Shown: positions 1 through 6,210, counted from the stretch's first letter. The stretch is DNA of 7,508 bases from Anaerolineae bacterium (GCA_016928755.1 JAFGKB010000155.1:1-7508), one strand, 5' to 3'. Numbers and translations are program-made. The notes: generated from the sequence alone by a model not told the origin.

Positions 1-29
1 GCGCACTTAAGAAAGGGCGGCGCACTTAA
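1..29. repeat. Partial copy of a short palindromic interspersed repeat
   Basis: The ten bases GCGCACTTAA occur at 1-10 and again at 20-29, a 19-base period. The 14-base string CGCACTTAAGAAAG at 2-15 recurs exactly at 7175-7188, inside the complete hairpin near the other end of the window. This copy is cut by the window edge and its stem is less perfect (CGCACTT against AAGGGCG around an AAGA loop, one mismatch). It looks like a REP-like intergenic repeat rather than a gene. Copy number elsewhere cannot be judged from here. Confidence 0.55.
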
Positions 30-99
30 TTATTGTTGGTGTAGCTCGCCACACGGAAGACATTTAAAATCATACCACTCAGTTTTACAAAAGACAATT

Positions 100-128
100 T
101 TGACATAATTCACCGGTTATGGTATAAT
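100..128 (+). promoter_or_regulatory. Consensus sigma-70/sigma-A promoter of the padR gene
   Basis: A perfect -35 TTGACA (100-105) and a perfect -10 TATAAT (123-128) are separated by exactly 17 bases. Transcription should start near 135, giving a leader of about 43 nt before the ATG at 178. Such a strong promoter for a small regulator fits a gene normally held down by a repressor; the operator candidate at 124-148 overlaps the -10. Confidence 0.85.
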
Positions 129-148
129 GTATCGTGACGATATATTAT
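124..148. promoter_or_regulatory. Inverted-repeat operator candidate, probably for PadR autoregulation
   Basis: The arms ATAATGTATCG (124-134) and CGATATATTAT (138-148) are inverted copies matching at 10 of 11 positions around a TGA centre. The element covers most of the -10 box and the expected transcription start, where a bound dimer would block RNA polymerase. PadR proteins are dimeric winged-helix repressors that commonly bind such AT-rich dyads in their own promoters. The assignment to the adjacent regulator is inference. Confidence 0.6.
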
Positions 149-177
149 TTTAAGTTACATATCAAGAAGAATATACC

Positions 178-741
178 ATGCCTAAAAGTGTCGTAAATAT
201 ACGCAATTTTATATTGGGGCTTTTGGCCCAGCAACCTATGTCTGGATATGACATTAAGCGGCTGTCGGAGAGCTTAAGCTGGCTTATCGGTGGCTTGAGC
301 TACGGCAGTCTCTATCCGGCACTCCATGCATTATTGCAGGAGGGTTTAGTGGAAGTTGATGTGGTCCAAAATGAGGACCGCCCACCAAGGAAGGTCTACT
401 CGCTAACGAATAAAGGCAAACAGGTTATTAAATCTTGGGGAAGCCAGCCGATTAAGAAAGAGGCTTCGCTTAAGGATTTCGTGATGTGTTTGTTTATGGG
501 CAGCAATCTGCCCTTATCGAGTTTAGAAGAGCACATCAGACAGCGGAAACTACAGGTACGGCAACACCGGGACACACTGGTTCAAATGATGGAAAGAGAG
601 AGTAATATCGTCGATTTGGGCCATCGTATGGCTATGGGATACGGGTTAGCGATAGCTAATGCGGAATTGGCATGGCTGGAAAGTATGTTGGCAGAATTAT
701 CTAAAGATCCTTTACCGATGGAGGTCAAAGAAGGCTCGTAA
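178..741 (+). CDS. PadR family transcriptional regulator
   Basis: A 187-residue DNA-binding regulator. Residues about 10-85 form the PadR winged helix: FILGLLAQQPMSGYDIK gives the first helices, YGSLYPALHALLQEGLV the recognition helix region, and RKVYSLTNKGK the wing. Residues about 95-170 form the long helical C-terminal domain of the larger PadR subfamily (Vir_act_alpha_C type), used for dimerisation and sometimes effector sensing. The ATG at 178 follows only a weak AAGAAG purine stretch, but the codons after it match the family from the start. It is monocistronic in appearance: the next gene is 228 bases away and belongs to the expression machinery. PadR regulators often sit beside an efflux pump or detoxifying enzyme; none is visible downstream, so its target other than itself is unknown. 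Confidence 0.92.
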   Translation: MPKSVVNIRNFILGLLAQQPMSGYDIKRLSESLSWLIGGLSYGSLYPALHALLQEGLVEVDVVQNEDRPPRKVYSLTNKGKQVIKSWGSQPIKKEASLKDFVMCLFMGSNLPLSSLEEHIRQRKLQVRQHRDTLVQMMERESNIVDLGHRMAMGYGLAIANAELAWLESMLAELSKDPLPMEVKEGS

Positions 742-969
742 GCAACAAAGAGCCATCTTAAAGCTAAGGAATTAAGACTGATATTTTCTTCCTTAGTTCA
801 CAATATAGCCTATAGCTAAAATATTAGCTTATCAACAGACCTGGCTCAAACCACCTAGGTAAAGGGGGACGTGGGCCAGGTTTTTGCGTTATTGAGGATT
901 TGAGAGGGAAATAGCAAATATAACTCAGAAAAACCAACATGTAAACTTATAAAAGGAGGTAATAGTTAT
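742..969 (+). other. Hairpin-rich gap between padR and carD
   Basis: This 228-base gap contains three hairpins: CTAAGGAA (764-771) with TTCCTTAG (789-796); AGCTAA (814-819) with TTAGCT (824-829) around a four-base loop; and the terminator-like element at 839-885. I see no convincing -35/-10 pair on the plus strand: a TATAAC at 919-924 lacks a correctly spaced -35. Transcription of the downstream cluster may therefore start at a site I do not recognise or read through from padR. A good ribosome-binding site AAGGAGGT (953-960) stands nine bases before the carD start. No coding sequence is evident. Confidence 0.5.
839..885 (+). terminator. Intrinsic terminator or leader attenuator before carD
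   Basis: ACCTGGCTCA (839-848) pairs with TGGGCCAGGT (872-881) as a ten-pair stem with one wobble, followed by five T residues (881-885). The 23-base loop contains the small palindrome ACCTAGGT (853-860). It ends 84 bases before carD and about 100 bases after the padR stop. The simplest reading is the padR terminator. Because no promoter is obvious between it and carD, it could also act as a regulated attenuator for the carD cluster. Confidence 0.7.
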
Positions 970-1467
970 ATGTTTGAAGTTGGAGATGTGGTGGTGCATC
1001 CAGTCCATGGAGCCGGGGTAGTGATCGGGTTCAAGAAATTTGAGGCATTGGGAGATCTCGGACGCTATTATAGTATTAAAGTATTAAGCCAAAGCGATAC
1101 GAACATTATGGTACCGATACAAGCGGCTGAGAAGGTAGGGGTACGCTACGCCATTTCACCTACCGATTTAAGAAAGGTGTGGGAAGTGTTATACAGTATA
1201 CCGGAAGAACTCCCCGACCAACACAAAACACGTTACAAGATTCTCAACGACAAACTTTCCACAGGAAATATTTTTAAAATAGCAGAGGCTTTACGCGATA
1301 TGGCCTCCCGGAAACGCGATAACAATTTCACCCAGAAAGGCCGGCAGATTTATGACAAGACTCTGCAATTGCTGGCCAGTGAGGTAGCCGCGTGTAAACA
1401 TATCGCGGTAACGGCTGCGGAAGATATGATCCGGCATAAACTGGGAGAAGCATTTCCAGTGCATTAA
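970..1467 (+). CDS. CarD/CdnL-type RNA polymerase-binding transcription factor
   Basis: A 165-residue CarD-family protein, which binds the RNA polymerase beta subunit and stabilises open complexes. Residues 1-62 form the Tudor-like polymerase-interaction domain (MFEVGDVVVHPVHGAGVV, then VPIQAAEKVGVR). Residues about 65-160 form the helical DNA-binding domain (TRYKILNDKLSTGNIFKIAEALRDM). Aligned from memory with M. tuberculosis CarD, numbering matches through K90, and the Trp that wedges into the upstream edge of the -10 bubble (W85) is H85 here. The beta-contacting R47 is M47, a residue I believe is common outside Actinobacteria. The start is set by AAGGAGGT at 953-960, nine bases upstream. 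It leads a same-strand run with infA, rpmI and a sigma factor, placing it among core expression genes. The family call is firm; the effect of H85 is unknown. Confidence 0.92.
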   Translation: MFEVGDVVVHPVHGAGVVIGFKKFEALGDLGRYYSIKVLSQSDTNIMVPIQAAEKVGVRYAISPTDLRKVWEVLYSIPEELPDQHKTRYKILNDKLSTGNIFKIAEALRDMASRKRDNNFTQKGRQIYDKTLQLLASEVAACKHIAVTAAEDMIRHKLGEAFPVH

Positions 1468-1508
1468 GGTTAATGGAGTAGTTCAAACTAAAGGAGGAAG
1501 GAGATTTG

Positions 1509-1757
1509 ATGTCCAAAGAGGAAAAGATTGAATTAATGGGAACGGTAACCGAAGCGCTCAAAGGGACTAAATTCCGCGTGGAATTAGAGAACGGGCACGA
1601 GATTATGGCCTATCTTAGCGGCAAGATGCGCCGGTACTATATCCGCATTTTGTTAGGGGATAAGGTAAAAGTAGAAATGTCCCCCTATGATTTGGAGCGT
1701 GGACGTATTACATACCGGTATAAGAAAAACCAGTATGCTGCCAGAGCAAGTGTTTAA
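1509..1757 (+). CDS. infA: Translation initiation factor IF-1
   Basis: An 82-residue IF-1, a single OB-fold protein that binds the 30S A site during translation initiation. The family core is nearly intact: GTVTEALKGTKFRVELENGH, then SGKMRRYYIRILLGDKVKVE and SPYDLERGRITYR. It is about ten residues longer than the usual 71-72, with a basic C-terminal tail (YKKNQYAARASV). I chose the ATG at 1509 over the TTG one codon earlier because it gives the standard MSKEEKIE start and is well placed after AAGGAGGAAGGAG (1491-1503). It lies 41 bases after carD and 30 before rpmI, so one transcript is likely. infA more often sits in the ribosomal protein clusters near rpmJ; here it occupies the place that infC usually has upstream of rpmI. 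Confidence 0.96.
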   Translation: MSKEEKIELMGTVTEALKGTKFRVELENGHEIMAYLSGKMRRYYIRILLGDKVKVEMSPYDLERGRITYRYKKNQYAARASV

Positions 1758-1787
1758 CGCATATACAAGAAAGGAGAACGATAACTT

Positions 1788-1994
1788 ATGCCTAAACAGA
1801 AAACACATAAAGCAGCCTCTAAACGCTTTAAGGTTACAGGCACGGGTAAAATCCGGCACCTACGCCAGGGACGCAGCCACTTCCGGCGCAGGAAGAGTAA
1901 GCGAGTTTTGAGATCATTCGACAAGTATATTGTATTAGATAGGGACAGCCAGAAACGTATACGGAAATTATTGAACCTGAAACGGGGAAAATAA
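1788..1994 (+). CDS. rpmI: 50S ribosomal protein L35 (bL35)
   Basis: A 68-residue, very basic protein with the bL35 signature MPKQKTHKAASKRFKVTGTGKI at the N-terminus, followed by an Arg/Lys-rich body (HFRRRKSKR) and a C-terminal basic helix. It is a small component of the large ribosomal subunit. The ATG follows AAAGGAGA (1770-1777) at ten bases. In most bacteria rpmI lies directly between infC and rplT; here infA precedes it and a sigma factor follows after 49 bases, so the bL20 gene is not adjacent. That 49-base gap holds no long hairpin, so co-transcription with the sigma gene is likely. Confidence 0.95.
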   Translation: MPKQKTHKAASKRFKVTGTGKIRHLRQGRSHFRRRKSKRVLRSFDKYIVLDRDSQKRIRKLLNLKRGK

Positions 1995-2043
1995 AGCTAT
2001 CTACTGCAATTGCGCTATTATCACAAAGGGGGAATTATAGAAA

Positions 2044-3393
2044 ATGTATGATATAGCCAAGGATACTGTTGCTATGTATCTCCATGAAATCGGCCAAGTC
2101 GACCTTCTGGCTCCCCACCAGGAGGTCTGGCTTTATATTCTCCAACGTGCACCTAAGCGACTACAGGCCATCCAGGAAGACTGCGCCACACCAGAAGTAT
2201 GTGTACAGCGGCTGTATGAAGAAGCCCGGTCTAAGTATCTGCAAGCACAAGCTGCGGCTACGACTTTAGATACCTCTGTATTAAGTCTAAGCGACTTACT
2301 AGAAGAGATATTTTATTATCAAGATCATATTCTTTTACAAGAAACTTCGCAGTTTTATGATTGGCTGAAAGCAAATAAGTGGAATTCAGAGTTAGTCGTA
2401 ATTGTAGAATGTGTCATCCGGCTTTATCTACTGCCCTCAACGTTTTTACGAGAAGTTGAGCAGATGGTTACCGGTAAGCCGACCTCGACTATACCCACCA
2501 GCAAAGAGTTAACCCAAGCTTACACTATCAATCCACAAGCAGTAACGGATTGGTTCCAAACTGTAGAACAACGAGCAGAAGAAGCGCAGCATACATTTGT
2601 GCAAGCAAACCTGCGGCTGGTTGTCAATATCGCCAAGCGTTACACAGGCCGGGGACTATCCTTTATGGACTTGATACAAGAAGGAAATATTGGTTTGCTA
2701 CGTGCCATTGAGAAGTTTGATTTTACATTGGGTTACAAGTTCTCAACCTATGCGACATGGTGGATACGGCAGGCCGTAAACCGGGCCATAGATATCCAGG
2801 GACGGCTAATCCGGTTGCCGGTGCACGTTAACGAGCGCGCCTACCGGGTCAAGCAAACACGCCAACAATTAGTACAGGAATTAGGGCGAGAACCTACCTT
2901 GGAAGAGATCACGCTGGAGATGTCTATCCTGGATGATAACATACGAGAGGCCATTCAGACCGCGCTCAGTAATGACCGGCCTATATCAAACGCGATGCGG
3001 CGGAAATTAGAGAGAGCTATCCGCAAGGTGAGATGGTTGCTCACTATTTACCAAGACCCGATTTCACTGGAGACGCCTATCGGTAATGACAAATCCAATG
3101 AGTTAGCCGATATTATAGAAGATGAACGCCAGATTACACCGCTTAAAGCAATGAGCAACCAGATTCTGCGGGAGCATATTTATAAAGTCCTCAACGAACT
3201 CAGTAAAAGGGAGCGGGAGGTCTTAGAGATGCGCTTTGGACTTAAGGACGGGCGGGCGTATACGCTCGAAGAAGTTGGTGATACCTTTGATGTGACGCGG
3301 GAGCGTATCCGCCAAGTACAGCTACGGGCATTGCGTAAATTACGCTACAGGATGCGGGGACGCAGATTACAAGATTTCTTAACTCCTTTTTAG
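2044..3393 (+). CDS. Sigma-70 family RNA polymerase sigma factor (group 1/2 type)
   Basis: A 449-residue sigma factor without region 1.1. Region 1.2 is at 7-30 (DTVAMYLHEIGQVDLLAP). Region 2 is at about 185-250 (ANLRLVVNIAKRY, GLSFMDLIQEGNIGLLRAIEKFD, KFSTYATWWIRQAVNRAI). Region 3 starts at about 258 (PVHVNERAY), and region 4 is at about 375-440, with the -35 helix VTRERIRQ at 417-424. Two stretches are longer than usual: about 150 residues between regions 1.2 and 2, and about 29 extra residues in region 3 (roughly 300-328). At the two E. coli -12 contact positions (Q437, T440) the residues are Q243 and N246. AAAGGGGG (2025-2032) lies 11 bases before the ATG. The DNA-contacting residues look functional. 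Whether it is the housekeeping or a secondary sigma is not settled, so I give no symbol. Confidence 0.93.
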   Translation: MYDIAKDTVAMYLHEIGQVDLLAPHQEVWLYILQRAPKRLQAIQEDCATPEVCVQRLYEEARSKYLQAQAAATTLDTSVLSLSDLLEEIFYYQDHILLQETSQFYDWLKANKWNSELVVIVECVIRLYLLPSTFLREVEQMVTGKPTSTIPTSKELTQAYTINPQAVTDWFQTVEQRAEEAQHTFVQANLRLVVNIAKRYTGRGLSFMDLIQEGNIGLLRAIEKFDFTLGYKFSTYATWWIRQAVNRAIDIQGRLIRLPVHVNERAYRVKQTRQQLVQELGREPTLEEITLEMSILDDNIREAIQTALSNDRPISNAMRRKLERAIRKVRWLLTIYQDPISLETPIGNDKSNELADIIEDERQITPLKAMSNQILREHIYKVLNELSKREREVLEMRFGLKDGRAYTLEEVGDTFDVTRERIRQVQLRALRKLRYRMRGRRLQDFLTPF

Positions 3394-3422
3394 ACTCGAA
3401 GACCGCTGTTAATCAAATCTCA

Positions 3423-4505
3423 TTATTCACGAAGAATATATTCCAAACGCAGGGCTATACGGTGTAACAAGGGATTAATCTTCAATACACGGACCATAAC
3501 TTGGGAACCAGCATGCAAGTTCTGGAGAGAGTAACGCGACGCAATCTCCGAACTATGAAGCAGACCCTCTACCCCTTCGCCAATATCAACAAAAGCGCCA
3601 TAATCTACTACATTAGTAACCGTGCCTTCTATAAGCTGGCCGAGATTCAGATCATCAGTAACCCGATCCCACAATGACGGCAACAACCGCTTACGGCTAA
3701 GAGCTATATGCTTCTTTTCATAGTCAATGCTCAAAATGTAGACTTCTATATCCTGCCCTTCTTCCAGAACCTCGCCAGGATGTTTGATATACCGCCAATC
3801 TATCTCAGAGATATGAATCAGGCCATCAATCCCGCCTAAATCTACAAACGCGCCGTAATCTGTGAGATTACGGACTATCCCCACCCGGGTATCACCAGGA
3901 TGCAAGGTGTCTAATACTTCTGCTTGTGTTTTTTCTCTGGCCAGTCGCCGTGAGAGTATCAGCCGGTTTTTACGCTGGTCAACCTCAATCACCACCAATG
4001 ATATAACCTGACCGACCAATTGCGATTTCTGGTCCCGCCAATTCCCGCCACTGAGACCCAGATGAGAGTTAGGGACAAAGCCAAGTAATTTATCAAACGA
4101 CACCAGCACCCCGCCACGATTGGTATCGACAACTTCAGCTTCAAAAACCTCTTTACTGTCAAACAATTCCTGTGCTCTGATCCACTCATTATGATCCAGG
4201 CCCCGTTTTAATGATACAACCGGGTACCCTTGCTTGTCAGCAACTTTTAACACGTAGACCGGCACATGCGCGCCTGGCTCAAGTTCTTCCCGATATTCGC
4301 CATCCAATAAATCCAGGTCGCTCTCCGGCACAATTGCGTCTCGCTTATGGCCTAAATCCACCATAACCTCACGCTCACGTATTGATAGAACAATCGCATC
4401 ATAAACCTTACCACGCTGCAAACGGGTATAATCATAATTTTGCGATAATAGAGCTTCAAAATTCTGCTGTGAACTTAACATCGACTCAGTTTGAACTAAT
4501 TGCAC
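3423..4505 (-). CDS. rpsA: S1 domain RNA-binding protein (ribosomal protein S1-like)
   Basis: A 360-residue protein with four S1 (OB-fold) domains, at about 31-101, 117-188, 203-273 and 287-355. The third is the most canonical (LTDYGAFVDLGGIDGLIHISEIDW) and the fourth repeats the pattern (VVDYGAFVDIGEGVEGLLHSSEI). S1 proteins bind single-stranded mRNA at the 30S platform. E. coli S1 has six domains; four-domain forms are usual in many other bacteria. The start is a GTG, chosen because AAGGAGGT (4511-4518) lies five bases upstream; an ATG eight codons in lacks such a site. It converges on the sigma gene with only 29 bases between stops and no hairpin there. Expression is probably controlled by the terminator-bearing leader at 4506-4685. 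The symbol is tentative, since paralogous S1-domain proteins exist. Confidence 0.88.
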   Translation of the reverse strand: MQLVQTESMLSSQQNFEALLSQNYDYTRLQRGKVYDAIVLSIREREVMVDLGHKRDAIVPESDLDLLDGEYREELEPGAHVPVYVLKVADKQGYPVVSLKRGLDHNEWIRAQELFDSKEVFEAEVVDTNRGGVLVSFDKLLGFVPNSHLGLSGGNWRDQKSQLVGQVISLVVIEVDQRKNRLILSRRLAREKTQAEVLDTLHPGDTRVGIVRNLTDYGAFVDLGGIDGLIHISEIDWRYIKHPGEVLEEGQDIEVYILSIDYEKKHIALSRKRLLPSLWDRVTDDLNLGQLIEGTVTNVVDYGAFVDIGEGVEGLLHSSEIASRYSLQNLHAGSQVMVRVLKINPLLHRIALRLEYILRE

Positions 4506-4685
4506 AAAAAACCTCCTTCTGTTACAAGAAAAAAGCCTGGTAGCTTACCCACACCTGTAAGGTGAGATAATCTCTACCAGGCTTAAACCAAAAACTATAT
4601 TTTTTCAAATAGCAGGGACAAACCCCTACTACCTGTAGAAATGCCAGTTATCCTCCACACAGGTATATCAAAAAGATATATATCT
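4506..4685 (-). promoter_or_regulatory. Structured 5' leader of the S1 gene, candidate attenuator
   Basis: The transcript expected from the promoter at 4692-4720 has a leader of about 180 nt with successive hairpins. TACCTGT (4665-4659) pairs with ACAGGTA (4636-4630). AGTAGGGG (4630-4623) pairs with TCCCTGCT (4618-4611) around a four-base loop. The 11-pair terminator stem follows at 4584-4533. ACAGGT occurs a second time in the terminator loop (4558-4553 region), so the single ACCTGT could pair with either copy. Near the start lies a small AT-rich dyad, TATATC/GATATA (4664-4680). I do not recognise any known riboswitch consensus, T-box motif or ribosomal-protein leader. Confidence 0.55.
4529..4584 (-). 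terminator. Intrinsic terminator hairpin in the S1 leader
   Basis: On the minus strand AAGCCTGGTAG (4584-4574) pairs perfectly with CTACCAGGCTT (4543-4533), and a run of six T residues (4534-4529) follows. The 30-base loop contains its own small stems (CACCT/AGGTG at 4564-4552 and GAGA/TCTC at 4574-4564). It ends only 11 bases before the S1 ribosome-binding site and lies downstream of the S1 promoter. It would end transcripts coming from the GNAT gene, but would also stop S1 transcripts unless it is regulated or leaky. Confidence 0.85.
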
Positions 4686-4691
4686 ATATAT

Positions 4692-4720
4692 AGGATACCA
4701 TAAAAGGGAAACCTTGTCAA
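4692..4720 (-). promoter_or_regulatory. Promoter of the S1 gene
   Basis: On the minus strand a perfect -35 TTGACA (4720-4715) is followed after 17 bases by TATCCT (4697-4692), four of six matches to the -10 consensus, in a very AT-rich setting. The -35 begins 12 bases after the GNAT stop codon. Transcription would start near 4685. Confidence 0.7.
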
Positions 4721-4731
4721 ATATCCGCACT

Positions 4732-5616
4732 CTATAATTCAACAGGATTCTTCAACGAGACCAGGCAATAACGACCAATAAGCCGGAAACCCAGTGCTTT
4801 ATAGGCCGTCTGAGCCGGGACATTATCCTCCCCTGTAAAGAGGATGGCCTTCTCCACACCATCCTCGCGAGCATCCAGCAGCGAGACTGCCACTGCACAC
4901 CGGGCATAGCCACGCCGGCGGAGTTCCGGGGGTGTCCAGACACCACCGACCTGCACCGCCTCCTTGATGGCGCTGTTAAACCCGCTCATAGCCACCAATT
5001 CCCCCTGGGATTCCAGCACCCACATACGCCCGGCATCCAGGGATCGCTGCATTGTGTCCCGAGACCGCTTGTACAAGGGCAGCCCAGCCTCTTCTCCCAA
5101 AGTCTCTATCGCGTAACTAATGCGCCAAGCCACAGCAGTCTCCAGGTCCCGCGCTGCCATACGCCGTCCGGTTACGGCACCACTCTGCAAAAGCTCCGGG
5201 ACACGCAGGTCTTGCAAGGCCAGGCTGTAGAGATACTCGGATTCGTACATCTGGATATTACTCTCCTCAATGGGAGAGAGCGCATCCATCACAGACGCGA
5301 CCTGTTCAGCCGGGCCAATCAAGCCCTTGATACCCCGTCCGGATGCCGCGACGGCCTCCCGCCACAGGACATCCAGGTGCTCTGGAGCCTGGAAGATCAA
5401 GCTTTTGTTCCAGAAGTGGCCCACCACCCCAACAATCTTATCCTCCTCAAAGGCCGCGATATAGGTACCTTCATAGGGCTGGCCGTGATCGACCAGCCCT
5501 GAAGTACGCATATTGCCCAACAAGAACATAGAGGTATCAATACGGGGTAACAAGAAAGCCTCAAGGGCCGGTTCATCTCCGGGTAATAGTTTACGCATAA
5601 GCGGTTGTTTAGACAT
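4732..5616 (-). CDS. GNAT family N-acetyltransferase, two-part
   Basis: A 294-residue acetyltransferase of the GNAT superfamily, which transfers acetyl from acetyl-CoA to an amine. The C-terminal half (about 151-290) is the recognisable catalytic domain: a beta strand and loop VQVGGVWTPPELRRRGYARC (221-240) carrying the acetyl-CoA pyrophosphate loop R-R-R-G-Y-A, then LFTGEDNVPAQTAYKALGF (259-277), the usual N-x-x-A-x-x-x-Y-x-x-x-GF motif. The N-terminal half (1-150) looks like a degenerate second GNAT fold, with strands TYIAAFEEDKIVGVVGHF and KGLIGPAEQV, as in tandem GNAT proteins. No substrate can be inferred. AGGAG (5630-5626) lies nine bases before the ATG, inside the 18-base gap after msrA, so the two genes are co-transcribed. 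The pairing with msrA may reflect a stress-response role, but this is guesswork. Confidence 0.85.
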   Translation of the reverse strand: MSKQPLMRKLLPGDEPALEAFLLPRIDTSMFLLGNMRTSGLVDHGQPYEGTYIAAFEEDKIVGVVGHFWNKSLIFQAPEHLDVLWREAVAASGRGIKGLIGPAEQVASVMDALSPIEESNIQMYESEYLYSLALQDLRVPELLQSGAVTGRRMAARDLETAVAWRISYAIETLGEEAGLPLYKRSRDTMQRSLDAGRMWVLESQGELVAMSGFNSAIKEAVQVGGVWTPPELRRRGYARCAVAVSLLDAREDGVEKAILFTGEDNVPAQTAYKALGFRLIGRYCLVSLKNPVEL

Positions 5617-5634
5617 AGAACGAGTCTCCTGTTT

Positions 5635-6198
5635 TTAGGTCTTTAGTTTAGCGACAAATTGCTTGCGGAATTTATTGACTTTGGGTGAAACCACAACGCG
5701 GCAATAGGGCTGAGATGGGTTATTTTTGAAGTAGTCTTGGTGGTAATCCTCAGACTTGTAGAAGGTGGTCAAGGGTTCCAGTTGTGTGACGATGGGGGCC
5801 GCCCACTTTCCTGATGTGGCCAGGTCTTTTATCATCTGCTCGGCAATGGCCTGTTGCTCAGGGGTATGGTAGAGAATAATAGAACGGTACTGGGTGCCCA
5901 CATCATTGCCTTGGCGATTGAGGGTCGTGGGATCGTGGACTGAGAAAAAGATACCCAAGATCTCTTTATAGGGGATAAGTTGAGGATCGAATGTAACTTG
6001 GACAACTTCGGCATGGCCGGTAGTACCGGTGCAGACCTGGCGGTATGAGGGATTGGGCACCTCACCCCCGGCATAGCCCGACGCAACACGTATAACGCCG
6101 GTTAACTCGACATAGACGGCTTCGAGACACCAGAAGCAGCCCCCACCTAATGTGGCGACTTCGTAGCCTGAAGCGGGTTGTGATCCTTGCTGATTCAT
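5635..6198 (-). CDS. msrA: Peptide-methionine (S)-S-oxide reductase MsrA
   Basis: A 187-residue cytoplasmic-type MsrA with no signal peptide; it reduces the S epimer of methionine sulfoxide in proteins and as free amino acid. The signature GGGCFWCLEAVY places the catalytic cysteine at C21. The spacing to E64 (GHAEVV), D99 and Y104 (GNDVGTQYRS) matches E. coli C51, E94, D129 and Y134. C166 in QPYCRVVVSPKV is the likely resolving cysteine; the second C-terminal cysteine of the E. coli enzyme is absent. No MsrB domain is fused and none lies nearby. The ATG follows AAGGAGG (6210-6204) at five bases. The gene heads a two-gene unit with the GNAT gene and has its own promoter, with an inverted repeat at 6211-6244 overlapping the -10. 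Confidence 0.96.
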   Translation of the reverse strand: MNQQGSQPASGYEVATLGGGCFWCLEAVYVELTGVIRVASGYAGGEVPNPSYRQVCTGTTGHAEVVQVTFDPQLIPYKEILGIFFSVHDPTTLNRQGNDVGTQYRSIILYHTPEQQAIAEQMIKDLATSGKWAAPIVTQLEPLTTFYKSEDYHQDYFKNNPSQPYCRVVVSPKVNKFRKQFVAKLKT

Positions 6199-6210
6199 AT
6201 GGCCCTCCTT

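Noticed and set aside
839..885. T-box leader upstream of the carD cluster
   Set aside because: The conserved T-box sequence and a specifier loop are not present; the element is only a hairpin with a T run.
1506..1508. TTG one codon upstream as the infA start
   Set aside because: The following ATG has an equally good ribosome-binding site and gives the canonical MSKEEKIE N-terminus.
1328..1911. Minus-strand frames at 1328-1561 and 1653-1859 and a plus frame at 1687-1911
   Set aside because: All overlap the firmly identified carD, infA and rpmI genes in other frames and resemble no protein family.
3394..3422. Terminator between the converging sigma and S1 genes
   Set aside because: The 29-base gap contains no stem with a T run on either strand, so termination must happen elsewhere or by another mechanism.
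4545..4665. Known riboswitch in the S1 leader (TPP, SAM, purine, fluoride, preQ1 or cyclic-di-GMP type)
   Set aside because: None of the signature motifs I know for these classes appears; the element is reported as unassigned instead.
5212..5531. Three overlapping plus-strand open frames (62-96 codons) within the GNAT gene
   Set aside because: They are antisense to a well-supported GNAT gene, carry no recognisable domain and lack ribosome-binding sites; they follow from the GC-rich codons of the real gene.
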